A stretch of DNA of 64,000 nucleotides from Acanthococcus lagerstroemiae (taxonomy: Eukaryota; Arthropoda; Insecta; Hemiptera; Eriococcidae). The translations under genes and the position numbers were made by a program. The stretch lies in the NCBI GenBank assembly GCA_031841125.1, contig CM063106.1, positions 29,659,501-29,723,500 of the forward strand, in the 5' to 3' direction. Below are positions 22,961 through 33,690 of this stretch, piece by piece (the first letter of the stretch is position 1; each line of letters starts with the position of its first letter). Below the pieces are notes generated by a model, which saw nothing but the letters and a program-made list of their open reading frames with translations, was not told the DNA's origin and ran no database searches.

Positions 22961-25915
22961 TCGGTTATTGAGTAGCTTGTATCCCCTAATCTCAAAAATT
23001 CCATCTTTACTCCGAATCCCCTCCTCCCCTTCTCGGAAATGCGAGCTTTCTGGGGCTTAAGCTCTCTATAATCACCCTATGTCTTCTAATTGACGGGTTC
23101 TTTCCAGAAACTAACTAATGCAGATCTGGATGATTCAAAATCAAGATGAATTAATGCGAACATTTTTTTGTACCTGAGTCGTTGGTAAAATTTTATTAAT
23201 TGAGTACCTACTGTCTATAGCAATCATACAATTAACAAATTATACCGCAAGCGATGAAAAGTTTTGTAATTTTGGAACATCACGCCGACGACGGCCATAA
23301 AAAAAGTTCGTTAAAATTTCATTACGAACTGGCTGAAGTTATTACACGAAATTCTTCGGCCGAGTAATAGGAAATTCTGTTTTTGTTCTTCTTGCTTTTC
23401 TTTCTCTCGTTTTGTAATTATTTAATTTTCCGGCAACTCACATTATTTCCGCTATCTTAAATACTTTTTCGCATTCCAACTGAGGCGGATATAATTGTGT
23501 GCGTAGGGTTTTCAAGGACAACGTCAGAAAACCATAGCCAAGATGATAAGATGAAATGCGAATGTGGCTCTGTAGACTGTTTCCAATTCTAGGGAGGTAT
23601 AATGATGGCGTAGACTTGACTTTTTGCTATTCAGAATTGAAATTACATTTTCCAAATTGGAGTGAACAAGTTGATTTATATCAATTCGCTGAGAAAAAGG
23701 AATAATGGGGAATTACTGAAATTACCGAGCAGGCCTTTTGAAACGTGATAGAATAATTATAAACGAATTCCCGAAAGACTAAACCCAAGGTGAAACGTTG
23801 ATTAAGCTTGTGTTGATTTACGATCCCGAGAAAAGGTAACTTTGAACTTTCTCAAAATGGCGAATTCAAAGCAGAGGCGTTTCCACTTCTTGTGTTAGGA
23901 CCTGACATCTATTTGGAACATGTCAGAGAAGTTCAGCAATTTGCAACGCTTATCGATTTTCGATCATCTTTATTCTTTCATTTTACGTGTCTTGGTAGGA
24001 CATAACCGCATTTATCCGTCTGAAAAATGTGGTAATGAGTTTCCACAATCGTAACGTCGCCTCATCATCATTTTATTTAGGTTATAATTAACTGCCTTTC
24101 TCGAGTTACTCTTGTGTTTTGATGAACGTCTGGTGTGGATTTATTTTCTTCTTTTTACGTTTGTCTTATGCAGCATTCCGATCTCTTTAGGTTATTAAAA
24201 ACGTGACTTTTCTAAGGACTTGAACTGAAAGCTGTAGGATCTCTCTTTATTGCTCTTCACCGAATATCTCCTTGTTCCAAGCCGCTGCATGCCAGACAGT
24301 CCTGTCTTTTTCGTATTTTCTCCTTTATTGTAAATTAAGGTCATAAGAATACAGCCGCTCCCTGTGAGCCTCCAACATTGGAAAAAGGTCTCGGTCCACG
24401 AAAACTAAAATCTTACTAGCTTTCTAATACTCATTATGGCATAGATGAGGTAAAAGAGTCAAAAAATTTATTTGTATATGTTCCTGAATATACAGATAAA
24501 CAGGAAAATCTAGTCACCTTCTCCTACAACTCATTTAAAGGAGACGTCAGCTGAAAGTGCAGCAACGCTTCTTAATACTAAACACAGGTGTGAATACGCG
24601 TCGATAAAAGCGAGGAAAAATAATTGTTCAGAGGGTTAGGTATCAAAGTAGCGGAGAAGGGTGACGCCACCTTTTCCTGAGTTATTTCTTAAAATTCGTT
24701 TGTACAATGGGTACCTGCTGTACTTAATATTAGTCTCAAAAAAAAAAAAAATCAAAAATTAGAAATTTTTAACTTCGAAACCACTCAAATTTTCATCTAT
24801 TCTGTATAATATAAGTTTAGATGAGCAACATCATCCAAGCAGATGCATTTTGCATGCGAATTCAACTTACATCAATAATTGGCCGTAATAAGAGAATTAA
24901 AAACAAAGTTCCCTCCTTTCTCTTGTAAATATTTGATAATGGTTTCTGTTTACGAGTTGCGGTGTGGTATTCTCAGGGTGAACTCACATGAATATTCTTC
25001 GCGCCAAGCTGTTTGCGAGATGTTGGTAATGGAAAAGAGTTGTAAACTTTCCGGATCTAAGCACTCTAATATTTTAACCGAAGAAGGAAAACTGTGCGAA
25101 CTGCAAACTTCATAGAATGTACTCGGTAATTACTCCCTGGTCCCTAATTTCTCATGGTCCGTTTGAAATTGCAATAGCTTGCGGAAACCGATGCAGCCCT
25201 ATAGCTGAATTTGAATTCGGAGTAATGGCCTACGAATAGTGAACGTTGAACGGTATCGCCATAATACGAATACGTTGATCACGTGCCTGGGAGAATTTAG
25301 TTTAAAATGACATACCAAGGTTTCTAGAGCTAATAAGTGCCCATTTTCTAATCAATTTTTTTCTCAGAATAATCTGCGGCAAAGACTCAATCCAGGTTCA
25401 TTATGAACAGTAACGTAATTTTATAAAATTATTATGAGCAGTTTTTCGCTTATTGGATAGGTATGCTTTTTTTAACTACAACAAGTCGTTTAAAATTACA
25501 CACTTCTGAAATAACAAGATCTATAATTAAATTTGTAGGCATTTTATGAGAATAAGATTACTTGTTAGATACCGTTTTAGAGTTATTGAATGTACATGAA
25601 AGTTGATAATAAGCGCATTCAATCCACTTTCCACGTGATTTTGAAAGTATAAACAAACTATTACAGTGACTCACGGAGCAAGTAATTGTCATCGACATAC
25701 CTATGTAGCAGCACTTACTTAATTCATCGTATGTACTGAACAATAAATAATATTTGTACTCCACGTGATAACTGACCAGTGTAATTTTACCCTGATCTAA
25801 AGTATGCCATTTCAACAATTCATTGCAAATCCACAAAAAAAAAAGGTGTAAAAATTTGAATATTTAATGAAGTTTATTCCAAACTAGGGATGTCGAAAGT
25901 AAGCCCCAACTCAAC
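22960..25915. other. No gene seen
   Basis: This is a long, apparently single-copy AT-rich stretch. The open frame at 24879-25115 (78 codons, non-ATG start) and the minus-strand frame at 25558-25836 have no recognisable domain. Confidence 0.4.
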
Positions 25916-26289
25916 TACGAAAACACAATTAGTAAAGTGCCCGAATCCAAACCCAGAGTAATTATTAGTCTTCATCAGGTTCCAGATCATGTTTAGTTTT
26001 AGGTTTAGATGCAGGGATGTCAAACCAAAACCCATACTTGAAAAGCCTGAAGCAAAGCAAAAAAAACAAAAAACCGTCCAAACTAGAACTAAAAGTCCAA
26101 GACCAAACCAATACCCTGATCCACATCCAAATCCTAACCCAACTTCAACCCAAACTCAAACTCAAAACCAAAACCAAACCGAAACTGAAATCAGACCCAA
26201 ATCTAAACCCAAACCTGAACCCTAATCAAAAGTATAAAATCGGAATCCCGTTATTTAAGCCTAGGCCTTAAAGAACCCTAACCTGATTT

Positions 26290-26390
26290 CCAGGTCTGTA
26301 ACGCGATGCCCGAAGGAAGGAGTGGATTCGAAGGCCTGAGGTGCGATGTTACGAACTTCAATTTGACATGCGTGCATCGTCATGTATCCT
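26290..26390 (-). repeat. Dispersed repeat, copy 2 of 3 (diverged)
   Basis: The reverse complement carries 'gacgatgcacgcatg', 'acatcgcacctc' and 'cttcgggcatcgcgt' in the same order as the plus-strand copy at 27803-27890. Confidence 0.5.
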
Positions 26391-26545
26391 GTGAATTAAT
26401 TCTGAATCTTAAACTCGAACCAGAGCGTAATCCCGAACAAGAGCTTGAATCTGAGCCTGAACCCAAATCAAAAATTACCAAATTCAAACAAAAAAACATA
26501 GAACTGAACTATTAAGGACTCAAATTTGAATGTACACATAATCCG

Positions 26546-26953
26546 CGGGGCTGGGTAGCTAGCCAATAGCTATTAACCATTAGCCGAAGGATTGTCAGCG
26601 ATTTTGGCTTTAGCTTTTAGCTAGCCAATTAACTCCACTAGTCATTAGCCGTTAGCTTTAGCCAATCAAATCAAATGGAACTGTTGGCGTGTGGTTTTTA
26701 CTTTTTAACCGAATTTTCCAATTTTTTCAAGTTTTCTTCACGGTAAAAATTATTAAACAATGAAAATCTTTGAGACCTAGACATTTGTCTTCAGCATTTA
26801 TAGACTACAAAGGCAATAACGCGTATTTTGAGGTGCCACAAGATGTCTTCAAGAATTTAGCCGTTAGCTAGCCATCAGCTAGCCAATCAAACCTCACTAG
26901 CCGTTAGCCTTTAGCCGTTAGCTTAGGCCAATTCGATTGGCTACCCAACTCTG
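26546..26953. mobile_element. hAT-type MITE rich in TTAGCCGTTAGC motifs
   Basis: It is flanked by ATAATCCG (26538-26545) and ATAATCCT (26954-26961), 7 of 8 identical. Termini: CGGGGCTGGGTAGC on the left and CAGAGTTGGGTAGC on the right (reverse complement). Both subterminal regions are packed with GCTAGCCAAT, TTAGCCGTTAGC and CATTAGCC words. These may be transposase-binding repeats. No coding sequence. Confidence 0.8.
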
Positions 26954-26975
26954 ATAATCCTACACCCAAATCCAT

Positions 26976-27269
26976 CAGGGTAGCCACTTTCTGGAAAACC
27001 GGGGAAAGTCAGGGGATTTTTTCAGAAATCAGTAAATTGTTACAATTTTGATCAAAATTAGGGAACTTTTTGAAAATAATCAGAATTAGAAAACATACAT
27101 TTCTTTCCGACAACAAATGCCAGCGTGAAGCGTAATGACATTTCTTTTACAAAGTATTTTCAAAGTTGTATACAATACTAGTTGAAAAAATGTTCCGCAA
27201 AATTTGAAAAATTGGTATGAAAAACGGAGAAAAGTCAGAGAAAATTATTCTAAAAAAGTGGCTACCGTG
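26976..27269. mobile_element. Short TIR element with 5 bp TSD
   Basis: The left end CAGGGTAGCCACTTTCTGG matches the reverse complement of the right end, CACGGTAGCCACTTTTTTAG. TCCAT flanks both sides (26971-26975 and 27270-27274). Subterminal 'aaaagtcag' repeats are present. It lies only 22 bp from the previous MITE. The ends resemble hAT, but the duplication is 5 bp, so the superfamily is left open. Confidence 0.7.
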
Positions 27270-27689
27270 TCCATACGCAAACATAAACCAAAACCTAGAC
27301 CCAAACGTGAGCCGATTGGGAACTAGGACCCGTATCAGGACCTATACGCAATCCCAAGCTTGCGAACACAACTTCAAACTGGGACTTATATACGATCCCA
27401 AGCCCGCGAACCTGAACCCAACTTCAGCTCCATAGCTTGAATCCAAAATATTGAACCCAAACTCAATCCCAATTTGGAACCTCATTCCAAACTTAAACCT
27501 GATCCCGATTCCAATTTTGAACCCAAAACAAAACCTGAAAATCACAACCCGAATTCAAAACCAGAATCGAATCTGCACCTGAAAATCAACCCTCAATAAC
27601 TGATGTACCCTCGATACTAAAATAGAAACTCCGAATCGGAACCAGAAATCAATTGACCGGGTTCGATATTGTTGTTCCAGTATTGCCAC

Positions 27690-27915
27690 ACCGGATGAAT
27701 AAAAATTAGTGCACCTGTTGTCCGTTTGTTGACAACCCCAATGTGCCATTTTAACCACATATGCCATTTAGGAGGGCTCATGGAGAGCAGACGAGTGGTG
27801 TGGTGGGACGTATGGCGATGCACGCATGCCAAAGTGGCCCCTGAGACACCGCACCTCCAGCATCGGAAACTACCCTTTCGGGCATCGCATCAGTGCCGAG
27901 GGAAGAGAGCAGACG
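27690..27915 (+). repeat. Dispersed repeat, copy 3 of 3
   Basis: This is the best-preserved copy. It contains 'gggacgtatggcgatgcac', 'gcatgccaaagtggcccc', 'gacaccgcacctcc' and 'cgggcatcgcatcag'. An open frame here (VVWWDVWRCTHAKVAPETPH) is shared in part with copy 1 at 3850-4130. 'gagcagacgag' occurs at both ends (27785 and 27907) as a direct repeat. The family was not recognised. Confidence 0.55.
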
Positions 27916-28068
27916 AGTAATAAAATATGTACCTAATACTTATAATTTTTTGTTCGTATAATTTTTCAGTTTTTGATGGTGGGGTCAAGGGGATTTCAAA
28001 GGATGTGGGAAGGCTAAGCTCCACAGCTCTCCGCCCATCTAGGGGTATGCATTTTAAGCAGGGACCTA

Positions 28069-28302
28069 GCGATGAGTTTTTACTGGAGAGGCAAAAATTA
28101 TTAAAGTCCCAACTGACTCAACTCAAAATTTCCAAGTATCGAAATTTGTTTGTATTGACAATTAATAAATAAATAAAACAAAAACAAAAAAAAACAAAAA
28201 CTTTTGACTTGTTGGATTTTTCCAACTTCTGATCCATCTAATAACATTTTCCAACTCCGGCGGAGGCTTCGAGGCAAGCTGCCCCCTTTATTTTCGTCTC
28301 TG
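28069..28302. mobile_element. hAT-type MITE, 6 of 8 bp TSD
   Basis: Left end CAGGGACCTAGCG, right end (reverse complement) CAGAGACGAAAAT. Flanks ATTTTAAG and ATCTTAGG agree at 6 of 8 positions. The body shares 'aactgactcaa' and 'aaatttccaagtatc', plus a poly-A/'ttttgacttg' core, with 47770-48127. Confidence 0.7.
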
Positions 28303-29565
28303 ATCTTAGGCCATATTCTCCTGAACCATTTTCGTATTTAGAAATTTTGAAATCCCAAAATCATTCTTACGATCTGATATTCTCTGAAAACCGCGTTCAA
28401 CCTAAATATCGTACTCACATAACTTCAGTGTATGTTATAACGAATAAATCTGTAACAATAGATCCGGCTTCGCATATTTTAGCTTGCAAAATTGGGTTTA
28501 GGTGGAAAACTTTTTCGTTTTGTCTGACACAGCGTCGAGCGTAAGCCTTCCTCGCCAATGCACGAAGAATTCTCGCGAAATATGAGATTCGCCATCAGGA
28601 TTCTATTACCTAAAAAAAAGGAGATGTAGGCTTTGAGACGGCAAAACAAGTTTCCCAGGTAATTTCGGATGCTAAAGGGCGTATAAATTTTCTCGGTAAT
28701 GAGAAAGCAGAAAATATCTTCTTATGAATTGTTAACAATAAACATTAAATGCGCCGTCAGTCCTAACGGTAACAGTTGATAGTGAAATACTGCGTAAGTC
28801 CAGACATGTTTGTATAGTTTTAGGGATTGCTTAGAATTTTCTAGTAGTTATATACATATATGAGGAAAGGGGTATTTTACAATCAGACGAACTATAAATT
28901 GAAGGGGTTGCTTTGCATACAGCCGAAGTGTAAAGACGTCGATTCGAGAAAACGCTTGTGAAAATTCAGAATAACTGAAGAGTGTTTCTCTAAAACGTGA
29001 TTAGTCGAAAAACATTTTTTAAATAGTTGAAAAAAAAAACTGTTTGATTCTTTCGGGTGAAGATATTGTGTCTGTACTCTTTTTGCGTTGGAGAGAGCCG
29101 AGCGGCCATCCTTAAACTTACCCATGTTACACAACCATAGCAGTAAATAATTATTTCTTTCTTTTCTGTCCATTTCGAGATATATAAAAGCCCCTTCCTC
29201 ACTCAATTCTAAACTTAAGAAACACTTCACTCGTGTTACTTACCTGAATCATAAAGAAAGAAAGAGAAGAACCGAAATTAAATCAAGTAGTATTTTCGCT
29301 CCATTTCAGTGGGCTTATATACAAACAGTATAGACACCTAAATGATTTATCTAGTCGCGAAGAGTAAAGTACAGCATCTGAAATTAAAACTGGTGCCTCA
29401 ATTTGTGTGCCCATAAAAAAAGCTCACGTAAAATATTAAATTTGTGTACGCGTACAGCTTTACTCTAACATTAAATTGAAACGCAGACTTTTTCATGTGA
29501 GTTAATTGAAACAATGAGAAAGTTAAATTGACAGGAAAATTTTTACGAGCTGTTGGCCGTTGTAA
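28303..29565. other. No gene seen
   Basis: This is AT-rich, apparently single-copy sequence. The minus-strand open frame at 28892-29230 has no recognisable motif. Confidence 0.4.
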
Positions 29566-29625
29566 TAGCGTAAATCGATAGTTAATTATTTTTCTTTTAA
29601 TATAAGCCTGCTATTTCACCCTAAG

Positions 29626-29878
29626 GAAATGATTCTGGAGTTGAGCCGACAAACTATGGCAGATTGCAGAATAATAAATTCAGCTGCAATGCGGACGTCT
29701 AAATATAATCCTGGTAAGATATTCGACACAAGGCTGACTATTTTATTTTGGTTCATTGAGTTCCTTATTTTCCTGTTCTGTAATTTATCAGGCGGAAAAA
29801 TTCTGGACGAAATTATGCAGAAGGTGTGTTACAAAACGCCCTTTCCTCTTCCAACATTTTTGACTGCAAAGCCGATGA
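29626..29878 (+). CDS. Candidate exon pair of an unidentified gene
   Basis: Exon one would be 29626-29713, after 'ttcaccctaag' or starting at ATG 29629, with a good donor (CTG|GTAAGAT). Exon two starts at 29792 after a pyrimidine-rich acceptor (ttttcctgttctgtaatttatcag). The 78 bp intron is a typical insect size. The phases agree (CCT G|GC GGA), giving MILELSRQTMADCRIINSAA, then MRTSKYNPGGKILDEIMQKV, and continuing CYKTPFPLPTFLTAKPM. A possible next donor (GA|GTAGGT) lies at about 29878. I do not recognise the protein. The intron is a multiple of three and has no stop, so the stretch could also be read straight through; this weakens the splice argument. Confidence 0.35.
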
Positions 29879-29989
29879 GTAGGTTTTTAATTTCTGAATA
29901 TTTATTTATTTTTATTTATTTTTAATTTAGTTGAAAACCTTCTTATCCGCTAAGACAGGGGCTGGAAGGTTACATCAACTTTGGAATTG

Positions 29990-31150
29990 TAAATGGAAAC
30001 ATATCAAGAACTTTGAGTCGGAAACTCGAAAATGCTATCAGATTTTTGATTCGATCTTAATTTGAAGCCCAAATTCAACTTTTTTCTGTTGGATCAGTCT
30101 GAATTTGCCCAGAGAATTGAACAAGGTATCATGAGTGTTTTGGGTTCTTATATTCCAAAAATGTTATCAAATTTTTGATCTGACTGTCATTCAGCCGCAA
30201 AAATCCAAATTTGGGTCTTTCAAATGAACCAAACTGACTTTGTTGAAAAGAAAACACGTTGAACAAGGTAATCGTAATAGGAATTTCTTGGGTCGCCGAG
30301 TTCGAAAAGTTCATAAAATTCTTAGTCAGACCCCGATTTTAATTCTAAAATCCAAATTCAAGTCTTTCTAATGAACCCACTTGACTTGCTGAAAAAAACG
30401 AACAGGATATCAAAATAAGTGTTTGGGACCTCCAATTTCGAAAATTCAATTATATTTCTTAATCCTACCCCAATATTCCAGTTTGACTTTTTCATATGCC
30501 TAAAACTGATTTGATTTAGATAATCAAAATTTAATAAAGAGTTTTTCGTGTCACTCGTTTCAATAATCAAATAAGATTATGGGATCACACCCATATTTCG
30601 GATCTGAAATCTAAATTTGACTCATTTGAATTAGCAAAGTCGATCAATTTGGAAACTTTAACAACGTATTGAAATACTGAGTTCGAAGATTTAGAGTATG
30701 AATCCAATTCCAAATGTGGTTCACAAATGCGACTTCTTCCTCAATGTGTCAATTTATAGGTGTTCCACAAAAACAGAACAAAATCTCTTCCATTTTCACA
30801 ATGAGATAAACTCAAAATCTTTCCACACGGATGGAGAAAGAAATTGTCCTTTTCCGATTTACTCCATTCAGGAAATTTAACGAAGTTGTTTCTGTGTCGC
30901 TAAATTCGAAAATTTAATCAAGTTTTCGACTTTACCACGATTGGCGCCACACATTTGACTTTTTCCTTTTTAAAAAGACCAATCTGACTTGGTGAAAAAT
31001 TGAACGAAACATTAATCGAAAAAGAGTTTTCTTAGGTCGCAAATTTTGGCAGAAACTCAATACGGTTTTGTGATCTCATCTTAATTTGGTACCCAAAATT
31101 CAAATTTTATACTTTCATCTGACAAAATTGATATGACTCAAGAAAACTGA
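29990..31150. repeat. Degenerate satellite, period about 135 bp
   Basis: An anchor 'gaacaaggta-t/a-tca' or its variants recurs at about 30120, 30260, 30393, 30515, 30655, 30870, 31000 and 31135. Each is preceded by 'ccaaattc(a)..ctttc..atgaaccaa.ctgacttg.tgaaaa' and followed by a 'gggtcgc(a)...ttcgaaaa(g)ttca' segment. Divergence is high, so the array is old. One unit between 30655 and 30870 is poorly preserved. Confidence 0.65.
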
Positions 31151-31309
31151 ATGGTCAACATTAGATTAGAGTTTTTTATGCAATCCTCCCTCACTATCTA
31201 CTTTTTATTGCGAACTGGCTTTTTCTCTTACACTGAAAATATAATATTCTTTCCTCTTTTAGAAAGAAGGGAAACAGTCATTCGTTATTTAATAAGAAAA
31301 GCAGAGTAC

Positions 31310-31952
31310 TTTGTGTTCAAAAGAATTTATTTTTTTCGAAGGAAAGTCGCAAGGTTTCCCATTTTTTATAAGAAAAAACTCCTATAACTAGGTTATCATT
31401 TTGTTTTTCGTTTTCCTGGGGGTTTAGTGTTTCCAAAAGAGTTTTGTAAAAATTATCAATTTCCTCTTCACTAGAGGCTGAAGTGGGGGCGTACACCTGA
31501 GTGATGGTAACCGTTTGGTGCTGAGATAATTTAATCTTTATGCTTGCTATTCTATCGGTTTCGCCTCGAAATTCTAACACATTTTTTTCCCTTTCTTTTT
31601 TAATTAAAAATCCCACTCCTTTTTGCCCCCTGACCTATGTAGCAGAATAAGCTCCCTTTTTTCGTTTCTAATATGGCATCCTCTTCCCGTCTTATCTCAG
31701 AAAGGCCCAAAACGTCGATTGTGCCCTCCTCAAATGCTTCCTCTAGTTCAGCAAAGTTTTTCCCTCGTTTTTGAGGGTCCTTACGTTTAAACTCCCCACC
31801 ATAAATAATTCTTTGTTGGGTACCCTCAGCCCTTCGGGCTTTCCCTTATTACGTCTGAGAGTTGGTCTTACGTACCCAAGCTGACCAGGCTTATCTGGGT
31901 CCCAAATCAGGTCCATTTCCCCAGCAGCGCCCATTTCAGATTCGAAGTTCAA
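31310..31952 (-). pseudogene. RTE-like LINE 5' end: leader peptide and endonuclease, truncated
   Basis: On the minus strand, 31952-31743 encodes a start region, MNFESEMGAAGEMDLIWDPD, continuing to VPNKELFMVGSLNVRTLKNE, where the endonuclease fold begins (SLNVRTL). The frame breaks and resumes at 31616 with GFLIKKEREKN, TITQVYAPTSASSEEEIDNF and NDNLVIG. At about 31390 the expected GDFN catalytic block is replaced by unrelated sequence, so this copy is truncated at its downstream end. The GAAGE segment near the start is repeated in the palindrome immediately upstream (32040-32990). Confidence 0.8.
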
Positions 31953-32039
31953 AATTTCAGGATCGTCAGTGCTATGTTAGTGCTCGTTAGTGCCACACAA
32001 ATTTTCGTTACTCCTGCCCCTATCCATATTTAAAAAAAA

Positions 32040-32990
32040 AATGAATTTTGGCGCTGCTGGGGAAACGGTGGCACCGCCCATGAGGCCTAGTTCACCCGAA
32101 ATACTCAGAATCGTTAGTGCTACGTTAGTGCTGATTATTGTCGTATCAATTTTCGTTAGTGCAACGCACCAACCCACGCAGTCGCTCACATCCACATTGT
32201 AGGGGACATGATAAATATAAGGGACCGAAGAACCCATTCCAAAATCTAAGCTCAAAATGTCAGCGTCGTTAGCGTTATCTTAGTACTGATTAGAGCCGTT
32301 CAAATTTTCGTTATTGCTGCCCCCCTTCCCTACTGTTAAAAAAATGGATTTGGGCACTGCTGGGGAAACTTTGGCACCGCCCATGAGGCCTAGCTCACCG
32401 AAGCATTCAGAATCGTTAGTGCTACGTTAGTGTTGGTTGGTGCTGTGCAAATTTTTGTTAGTGCAACCCGCGAATCCCCGCAGTCATGCACATCCACATT
32501 AAAAAAAGAGCCCGTTTCCCCAGCGGCGCCCAAATTCATTTTTTTAAAAGTAGGGAAGGGAAGGCAGCACTAACAAAAATTTATACGGCATTAACCAGCA
32601 CTAACGTAGCACCAACGATTCTGAGTGTTTCGGGTGAGCTAGGCCTCATGGGCGGTGCCACCGTTTCCCCAGCAGCGCCCAAATTCCTTTTTCAAAAAGT
32701 ATAGATGGGGGCAGCACTCACGAAAACTCGTACATCACTAACCAGCACAAACATAATGCTCACGACGCTGACAGTTTGCCTTTGATTCTGGAATGGGGTC
32801 TTTGGTCTCTTATATTATGTCCTCTACAGTGTGCATGTGAGTGACTGCGGGGGTTGGCGGGTTTCACTAACGAAAATTTGCACAGGACTAACCAGCACTA
32901 ACGTAGTACTAACGATTCTGAGTGTTTCGGTGAGCTAGGCCTCGTGGGCGGTGCCAAAGTTTCCCCAGCAGTGCCCAAATCATTAATATT
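32040..32990. repeat. Large palindrome of LINE leader repeats
   Basis: Four copies of a unit containing 'gctggggaaac', 'ggtggcaccgcccatgaggc' and 'cagaatcgttagtgctacgt' are arranged as two direct copies (about 32052-32200 and 32354-32500) facing two inverted copies (about 32590-32690 and 32880-32985). The intervening spacers ('gggaccgaagaacccattcc' on the left, its counterpart at about 32790-32830 on the right) also mirror each other. The whole therefore forms arms of roughly 450 bp around a centre near 32505-32515. Each unit encodes a GAAGETVAPPMRPSSP-like peptide close to the LINE start at 31952. Confidence 0.8.
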
Positions 32991-33033
32991 TGCGCTAGAT
33001 CTATGTCCATATTTCTACCCCAATATTCCTTTA

Positions 33034-33180
33034 AAAATAGTATATTACACACCAAGAGTCAAAAGTGAGTGTTTACAAAGCGAGGGAAAGTTTGCGAATG
33101 AGCGTAGCGAGTGAGCAATTCCCGAGTCATGTAAACTCACTTTTGGCTCTTGTTGTGGAAAATATTTTTTATACTACTTG
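33034..33180. repeat. Long hairpin
   Basis: 'caagagtcaaaagtgagtg(tttac)' at about 33051-33074 pairs with 'gtaaactcacttttggctcttg' at 33134-33155. Weaker pairing continues outward through 'agtatatta'/'tatactact'. The loop is about 60 bp and contains 'gagcgtagcgagtgag'. Confidence 0.75.
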
Positions 33181-33690
33181 ATCAGAAGCGGCAATGTTTT
33201 TCGCTGACATGGTCTGCATTTATTTATTTAAATTATGGACAGGTGATTTTCGTGTGTGTAATTGATTCAAAAATTTAATTTGCTCAGTTAATACTACAAA
33301 GTACAGTATCACAGTCTTGTCTTCAGTTTGCTCACTGGCACGAACAGCATACACAGGTAGTGGCCAGCAAAAGCGTAACGTATTACAGCTGTGCTACGTT
33401 GTGAATATTTAAATGCGTTCTCAAGTCGCTATTTTGTAATTCGCTCCATGGCCGAGTGGTTAGAGACAATCGCTGCATTTCAGTCAAATGTTGCAATAGA
33501 TACGGGTTCGATTCCCCGATACAAAATTATTGGCCAGCAATTTTTTCATGTAAAAACGCTTTACATTAAGGGACGTTTACTTTACATGCAGGTTTTGTTA
33601 GCACTCGACGCATGAATAATAGGCGCTTCTTGTCGTCCGTAAGACACCAACGTAAACATTGCCCTTCTGATCAAGTAGTATAAAAAAGAT
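33160..33690. mobile_element. TIR element carrying a tRNA-like sequence
   Basis: 'ttttatactacttgatcagaag' plus 'ggcaatgttt' on the left (about 33165-33201) is matched by its reverse complement on the right (about 33653-33688), giving inverted repeats of about 35 bp with very few differences. No transposase fits in the 450 bp interior, which instead carries a tRNA-like block. The target duplication is not clear (possibly AT-rich). It lies immediately next to the 33034-33180 hairpin, sharing its right arm. Confidence 0.7.
33444..33520 (+). repeat. tRNA-like sequence (SINE head or tRNA pseudogene)
   Basis: Box A (TGGCCGAGTGGTTAGA) and box B (GGGTTCGATTCCCC) are nearly perfect and resemble the Leu/Ser-type class with extra sequence between the arms. 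The T stem pairs over only about three bases, and no clean acceptor stem is visible. I therefore do not call a functional tRNA. Confidence 0.55.

Larger units (their letters stand above)
25920..27660. repeat. Strand-asymmetric degenerate AACCCRAA tract
   Basis: The plus strand is built from diverged AACCCAAA / AACCCGAAT / AAACCTGA words (densest at 26010-26240, 26400-26510 and 27280-27660). The tract is broken by two MITEs and one dispersed repeat. Open frames through it are Lys/Pro/Asn-rich and arise from the repeat. It looks like a decayed short-unit satellite. Confidence 0.65.

Noticed and set aside
25989..26271. Overlapping Lys/Pro/Asn-rich open frames
   Set aside because: They arise from the AACCCRAA degenerate repeat; two frames are open simultaneously.
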